A stretch of 24,770 nucleotides of DNA, from the NCBI GenBank assembly GCA_003988855.1, contig QYAI01000246.1, forward strand, positions 1 through 24,770, written 5' to 3'. A model generated the notes under the pieces. It was given only the letters and a program-made list of their open reading frames with translations, made no database searches and was not told where the DNA came from. Numbering within the stretch: the stretch's first letter is position 1; every line of letters starts with the position of its first letter. Below are positions 19,807 through 24,770 of the stretch, piece after piece. A program made the translations under genes and the position numbers. This DNA is from Arachnopeziza araneosa (taxonomy: Eukaryota; Ascomycota; Leotiomycetes; Helotiales; Arachnopezizaceae).

Positions 19807-22800
19807 ATGAACGGCCCTCACAGCCAAGCGTCAGAGCTCGCAGGGCGATCCTCAATCAATCATGACGCGATCATGGGCCATGGCCACCTCCAGGCTCGCC
19901 GGAAATACAGTACCGAAGAATGGGGAGCCAACAAACGATTCATCAAAGAGTTCTATATTGACAATAATGGGACCCTGAGTAATCTCATGAAAGAGCTTTC
20001 AGAAAATCACAATTTCCACCCAACGTTAGCACCTCTTGACCTGTCTATATCTCTCGATATGTATACTGACCTATGCAGGCGCAAAATGTACAAAGACAAG
20101 TTTGATCGGTGGGGTTTTGTCAAAAATATTACGGAGAAGAATGTCTGCGGTCTCCTTGGTCACAAAACACCTCCAGGTGCGACTGGAGACGTATCAGCGT
20201 TAGGCATCGACGGGAGACCCGTGGAGAGGCGAAGACTTGCGAAATTTTTGAAAAGAAAGAACTTGTATCCCGCCAACCCTCTACCCATTGATGACGGACT
20301 GGATGATGTTGACCCTCTTGCAAATATTGACAACATATCCGCCACACCTGTGGTCCATGAAGGGCCTTTAGGTGACTTGGACGTATATCCAAATCAACAT
20401 GATACGACATCCACAGACGGCTATTATGAGCAAGATTGCGAGTATCAACTGTGGGGGAAGAAATTTCGCTTAATTGAGACATTTCCTGAGTAAATTACCT
20501 CTGAAACGAATTGATTAGAGTTGACTAACTCCTTGCAGTGGTGAGACTTATAAAGGAGACTCTTTCGGATACCACTCCTACGTCGACGTCGATAAAGAGA
20601 GGTCATGCACAGCCCATTGCCTTTGCCGAAAGCACAGCGAACGGGAGGCCTTCGTATTCGTGGTTCATAAGTTCTCGGATCAAATGAGCATCATCATCAA
20701 TAGCAACACTCTATATGACGAGCTCATAACTCTCATACCCTTTCATGACCCTACGCTGTGGGTCTGTTTTCCAGATAGAGGGGTCAATGGATTAGCGCTC
20801 CTCAAGCACTATCGTACCCTGACCAGGCGGTTTGCAGATCTCCGGTCGGACTATCGTCATAATTTAGCCACTGAGACTCTGGTTTTGGAGTTCAGACTCC
20901 TTGTGAATGGACTCCTTAGAGATGGTCAGGTGTTCAAAAGCTTCGGTTATGAAAAGCTCTACGAATCCGGCTTCTTGGATTACCAGCTTTGGAAGTATTA
21001 TCAGCAGCAAATGTTTGATAAGGATATCACTACGCTTGATCATGGTTTCCGTACCATTGAAGATGAAGAAGGTTCTCCCAGGCATGATTCTCAGCCCACG
21101 TCAACAGCTCTTGATGAAGAAAGAAAAATAGACACACCAGCCCAGAACTGGACGGAATCTGACGTGGAAACCGATAATGAACTTGAACATCCATCTTCAC
21201 CAATGACCGTATGCCACCTTGGATCGCATATCTCAGAAACCTTGGGTCCTAGTGATTTGGACAAGCATAAAAAGTCACACCTGGATCATGAGGGCGTCAC
21301 AGGCCTTGAAGATATCACCCAGCTTCTCCTTGACCAAGGGGTTGATCTAAAAGGAAGAGACCTCAACTCACTATTAGGCAGCGCAGCTGGGGCAGGTCAT
21401 GAAAGAATCGTGCAGCTACTTCTCGACCGTGGTGCAGATCCAAATAGTAACTGCCTTTCTTCCCCATTAGTTTGCGCAGCTGAGGCAGTTCATGAAAGAA
21501 TTGTGCAGCTACTTCTCGACCGTGGTGCAGATCCAAATAATAACTGCCTTTCTTCCCCATTAGTTTACGCAGCTGAGGCAGGTCATGAAAGAATTGTGCA
21601 GCTACTTCTCGACCGTGGTGCAGATCCAAATCGTAGCTGCCTTTCACCATTAGTTTNCGCAGCTGAGGCAGGTCATGAAAGAATNGTGCAGCTACTTTTC
21701 GACCGTGGTGCGAATCTAAAGAGAACAGAATTTGCCTCGGTAGTAAACCAAGCAGTGTGTGCGAGTGATACGGGAGTTCTACAGCTTCTCCTTGATGGAG
21801 CTAATATTAACGCTAAATTATTCAAAAAATTAGCTTTCAGTGCTGCAGTAAAGGCAAGAAGTGATACCATTGTCCGATTTCTCATCCAACAAGGAGCAGA
21901 TATGCAGCTAGCTGCACTCGATCTCGAGGACCGGGAGGATACGCGATGGCTGTTAGAAATCGCGTCAAGTACATACAGCCGGCGGACCACCAATTCTCTT
22001 CATCTCAAGTCCGAAAACTTTCAAAATCTTCGTCTCAAGTCTGAAAACCTTCGATATGTTCGTCTCAAGTTTGTCGATCAGTACATGCTGATGGCGAAGG
22101 CTGCGCGAGAGTCCTCCACCCAGCTACGAGATCTTCCTGGACGATTTCGAAATTATAGAGAAGCATGGACGGCTGGAATTGGAACATTACGAGGACTTTT
22201 CAGAGGCGAGAGACCTGGAGACGTTTATGGAACTGTTGCATTTCTCTCAATCGCAAGGGCTATCGTGGAGACCCTTCGCGACCAAAAAAATTGTGACTAC
22301 ATTAAAGACTTTCAACGGGATCTGAACCGATGGCAGGCGCTCTTCAAGAAGAAAGCAGACCTTGCTGCCTACCTAGAGGCAATTATATTGATGTGGGGCG
22401 TTCGGTTTCACAAGTACTACTTAAACCAACAAGAAGATGCCGAAGCCGTGGTACGCTTCCAAGAGCTCGCGTCTGTGTTGATTAGCCGCGCAAATGATCT
22501 GCTCGGTCTCGACACTTTTGATAATGGAGGATTAGAGCAGAGCCAGCAAGGATGGCGAGAGAGGACTCACAAAACGCAATCGAATAACATCCTAGATGGC
22601 TCTTCAAATCATCGAGTCCCAAACGTTACTAATCCCACGCAACAAGAGGCCATTCCCCCTCAGCCCCCAGACCCCCCTATTTGCCCCAGTACTAGCGCTC
22701 TTGGGGCCAGCATAAAGTTTGATCTATCTCCCTTTGATCCTGTGGTAGTCCTTCTCATAGCTGGAGCCATCTTTGCAATCGTGATCATATTTTTGCAAGG

Positions 22801-23027
22801 TGAGTCTTGGAAATTCCTAGCTTGAAGTCTCATTTACTGACACGGTTTGCTCTATCAAAGTCTTGCGGCAAATCTCCACTCCCTTCGTTTTGCGTAGCGT
22901 TACAAGGTTGCAGGAGCGGTATTGGGGTTTAGTAGCGTATATTGGTTTGGAAGAGAGTACTATTCAGACTCTATGGCCCATCATGCTGGAACAGGATCTG
23001 TTTACAGCTTATGACTCATTTTCTTAG
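19807..23027 (+). CDS. Clr5-domain ankyrin-repeat protein with one C-terminal membrane segment, four exons
   Basis: Exons are 19807-20024, 20079-20489, 20539-22799 and 22861-23027, giving 1018 residues. Introns are 54, 49 and 61 nt, with TACTGAC, GACTAAC and TACTGAC branch-like sites; phases match throughout. Residues about 36-90 form a Clr5 domain (W39...FIKEFYIDNNGTL...RKMYKDKFDRWGFVKN), named after an S. pombe heterochromatin-silencing factor and common at the N-terminus of Pezizomycotina ankyrin proteins. A Cys/His-rich patch (CTAHCLCRKH) lies near 233. Ankyrin repeats span about 464-690; four units are almost identical in DNA and contain two undetermined bases. Residues 697-720 hold a short LKSEN repeat. 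Residues 725-870 (FLSIARAIVETL, RWQALF, AAYLEAIILMWGV) resemble a C-terminal region I recall from fungal ankyrin proteins. A single hydrophobic helix lies at about 945-961, followed by about 57 residues. The function is unknown; ankyrins suggest a binding scaffold. Confidence 0.88.
21370..21720 (+). repeat. Near-identical ankyrin-coding tandem repeats (90/93 bp)
   Basis: Four consecutive units of 93 bp (one 90 bp) within exon 3, each encoding one ankyrin repeat around HERIVQLLLDRGADPN. The units differ at only a few positions. The fourth unit contains N at 21657 and 21685, in codons TNC and ATN. Confidence 0.93.
21998..22070 (+). repeat. 30-bp in-frame repeat (CTTCGTCTCAAG...)
   Basis: Two and a half copies of a 30-bp unit encoding (H/R)LKSEN(F/L)..., directly after the ankyrin block in the Clr5-ankyrin gene. 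The period of 10 residues would favour an extended or helical spacer. Confidence 0.8.
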
Positions 23028-24770
23028 TAGAAACAGTTGCTGGAACTTGGATGGGGAGGAGCAAGTAATTTTTGGTCAGATCTCTTAGGTTTTTCTTTCT
23101 ATATAGCTAGAGTTAGTTCTTCAATTTTACCTTTTCTTGGCCAGAATGCTCCAAACTTCATCCAATCCTCATACCGCTTCATCAACAATTCCATCTTTCT
23201 AGTCTTACCACCCAACTGAGCTCTATAATATACCACAAAATAGTTGATTTTATAGTCCTCCCACCTTTTATTGTGGCTATCAATGCTTTCTTGGTCCCCT
23301 CGTACCCACCACCTAAAACTGCATCCCCGCAGCCATCGACTGTTGGATGCTTGGAGATCTGGGCCGGTAACAGAATCTTGTTTGCGCGTGAAGCATATCC
23401 ATAGACTCAAGATTACTTTTCCCCTTCGCTGTTTCCGTTTTAGTCTCCGGACCTAAGCAACTGCTGCTTTAATCTAAGCTGAGGGTGAGCAGAGCCTGAC
23501 CCTATAGAGCTAGGCCCCATTTGAAGATCCTAGTCAGGAATACACACAGTGGGACAATCTGGGCTTGTGCCGGCTTAATGACTGAGATGTACGATGCTCA
23601 GTCGATTGGGAGGTGGCAGTGAGAAATAGGGCAATGATGCCGGAAATCACAGAACGTTTCATGATGTAGTTCCAGACATCGCTTCTGCCTGGTCGCGGCT
23701 ATTTTCGAACGAACGCCAACAGATCCCACTCTTCCAATAGATTTGAAGCCTCAGAGGCCCTACTCGTGATAGAATCTGCATTCGAAGTAGAATTCTTCTT
23801 TTGGATAACGCTGCCCTTCAGCGTATTCTGACGCACTGGCTAAACACCAGGTGGTACTTTTCCTTTTGAATATCTCGGAGTACATGAATATTGAGTTTTC
23901 CAACTTTCCCATTCCAAGTATTCTATAAGTTGTGTCTGTTTGAATAATTATATATCAAAAGTTGTTTATTTGAGTAGGTCCAACCGATTAGCTGTGAGCG
24001 TCTGCGCAGATGTTGGCGAGGTTGATAAAAAGTACTGTTTAAGGAAATCTACTCAATTTGGAATAGCGCGTGATGAAACGTTGATATCGTTTGTATCACC
24101 CCATCTGTTGAAGCGCTGCCATGATTTGCTTTATCCGCCACTCAGCGAGCAAAATGAAAGTAATTATCAAATTCGTATGAGCTGACCGATCCTAGAACCT
24201 TTGAAGAATATGCAAGTTGCTTAGAACCCACTTTTTAAAAGGCTCTAACTCACCAAGCCATATAGACGCCTTTTTATACTTCCATTCAAAACTTGACTCT
24301 GAAATGTTTAATGTGGTCTGCGCTACGTGTGAGCTTGTCGTGGCTGCATGTTAGCTGGCGTTTGGCTGCATTTCAGCTGGCGTTGGCTCATGACAACCTG
24401 TTTTTGCTACATTCCCTGCAAGTGATCAACGCTCATTCTATGGATGCACCATCGCAAAACTCTAGACTATCTAACGTCCAAAACAGTCGCATAGAGTTGT
24501 AATGAGATGACAAAAGATGGTCTAGACTTACTTTGATCACCGGGTCTCGAATTCAATGCTCACCTTTGTTCTGTGCAATGAAGTCGCATGAACTAGACCT
24601 ATCCTAGACAACTTCAGTAAGCCGTCGAGAAGGCCTCGACTGGTCTTTAGAACTTTCGCTGGGCAGATGCATAGGCTGCTCAATGGGTGCCCATGGGGTG
24701 GGTGGAAGCCTCCAAGCAACTAACCATGGTGGCCCATGGAATGGCTTTTTTAGCGTGGGTATAAATCATA
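23028..24770. other. Terminal region without a supported complete gene
   Basis: AT-rich DNA. It holds the 3' flank of the Clr5-ankyrin gene, a possible minus-strand exon fragment (23099-23410), and short motif-free frames at 23940-24185 and 24293-24502. A TATAAAT at 24760-24766, at the window edge, could belong to a gene beyond it. Confidence 0.5.
23099..23410 (-). pseudogene. Possible 3' exon or gene fragment
   Basis: A 103-codon frame on the minus strand begins with TTG and has no upstream ATG in frame. Its last 60 codons (KRWEDYKINYFVVYYRAQLGG then KRYEDWMKFGAFW) look like real protein in composition and aromatic spacing. A GATGCAG that could be a splice acceptor lies inside it. No matching upstream exon was found. 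The frame may be the leftover end of a dead gene or chance. It is convergent with the Clr5-ankyrin gene, ending 72 bp after it. Confidence 0.3.

Noticed and set aside
23550..23690. Minus-strand ORF of about 43 codons beginning MKRSVISGIIALFL, considered as a secreted peptide
   Set aside because: The hydrophobic start is suggestive, but the rest is short, has a single cysteine and no support from context.
1..24770. tRNA or rRNA genes, CRISPR arrays, transposon open frames
   Set aside because: No cloverleaf with a GGTTCGAATCC-type arm, no regular spacer array and no transposase or reverse transcriptase motifs were found by eye.

Overview
The window looks like nuclear DNA of a filamentous ascomycete (Pezizomycotina). 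A Leotiomycete or Helotiales relative is my best guess from the flavour of the protein families, but I cannot prove it. Short introns (49-113 nt) with GT..AG ends, several with CTAAC/CTAAAC/CTGAC branch sites, interrupt the genes. Genes lie on both strands, separated by long AT-rich gaps. No bacterial, phage, tRNA or rRNA signature was seen. The first 46 bases are an almost pure G run at the end of the sequence, probably a sequencing or assembly artefact.

Layout. (1) 1016-3465 (+): 790-residue protein with a proline-rich tandem-repeat N-terminus and four copies of a C...CxxC...C cysteine module, family not recognised. (2) 4460-5580 (+): decayed gene of the fungal serine beta-lactamase-like family. 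(3) about 6255-6809 (+): isolated fragment that may derive from the C-terminal half of a HET-type protein. (4) 6810-10560: gene-poor stretch with four unrelated tandem repeats. (5) 10687-11872 (+): 360-residue seven-helix fungal rhodopsin-domain membrane protein, three exons. (6) 11873-13832: no gene I can support. (7) 13833-15209 (+): monocarboxylate-type MFS transporter, broken near its N-terminus but with a 325-codon open 3' part. (8) 16183-17331 (-): multi-exon membrane protein with a secreted or luminal cysteine- and sequon-rich N-terminus; its last exon junction is uncertain. (9) 18003-18748 (-): two-exon F-box-like protein. (10) 19807-23027 (+): four-exon, 1018-residue protein with an N-terminal Clr5 domain, near-identical ankyrin repeats, a conserved-looking C-terminal region and one membrane segment. 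(11) 23028-24770: no convincing gene, apart from a possible 3' exon fragment on the minus strand.

The genes show no shared pathway. Intact genes (1, 5, 8, 9, 10) are interspersed with relics (2, 3, 7), as expected of an accessory or subtelomere-like, fast-evolving part of a fungal chromosome. Families named here (beta-lactamase-like, HET, rhodopsin-domain, MCT-type MFS, F-box, Clr5-ankyrin) are typical expanded accessory families of Pezizomycotina. All domain calls come from reading motifs by eye, with no database search.
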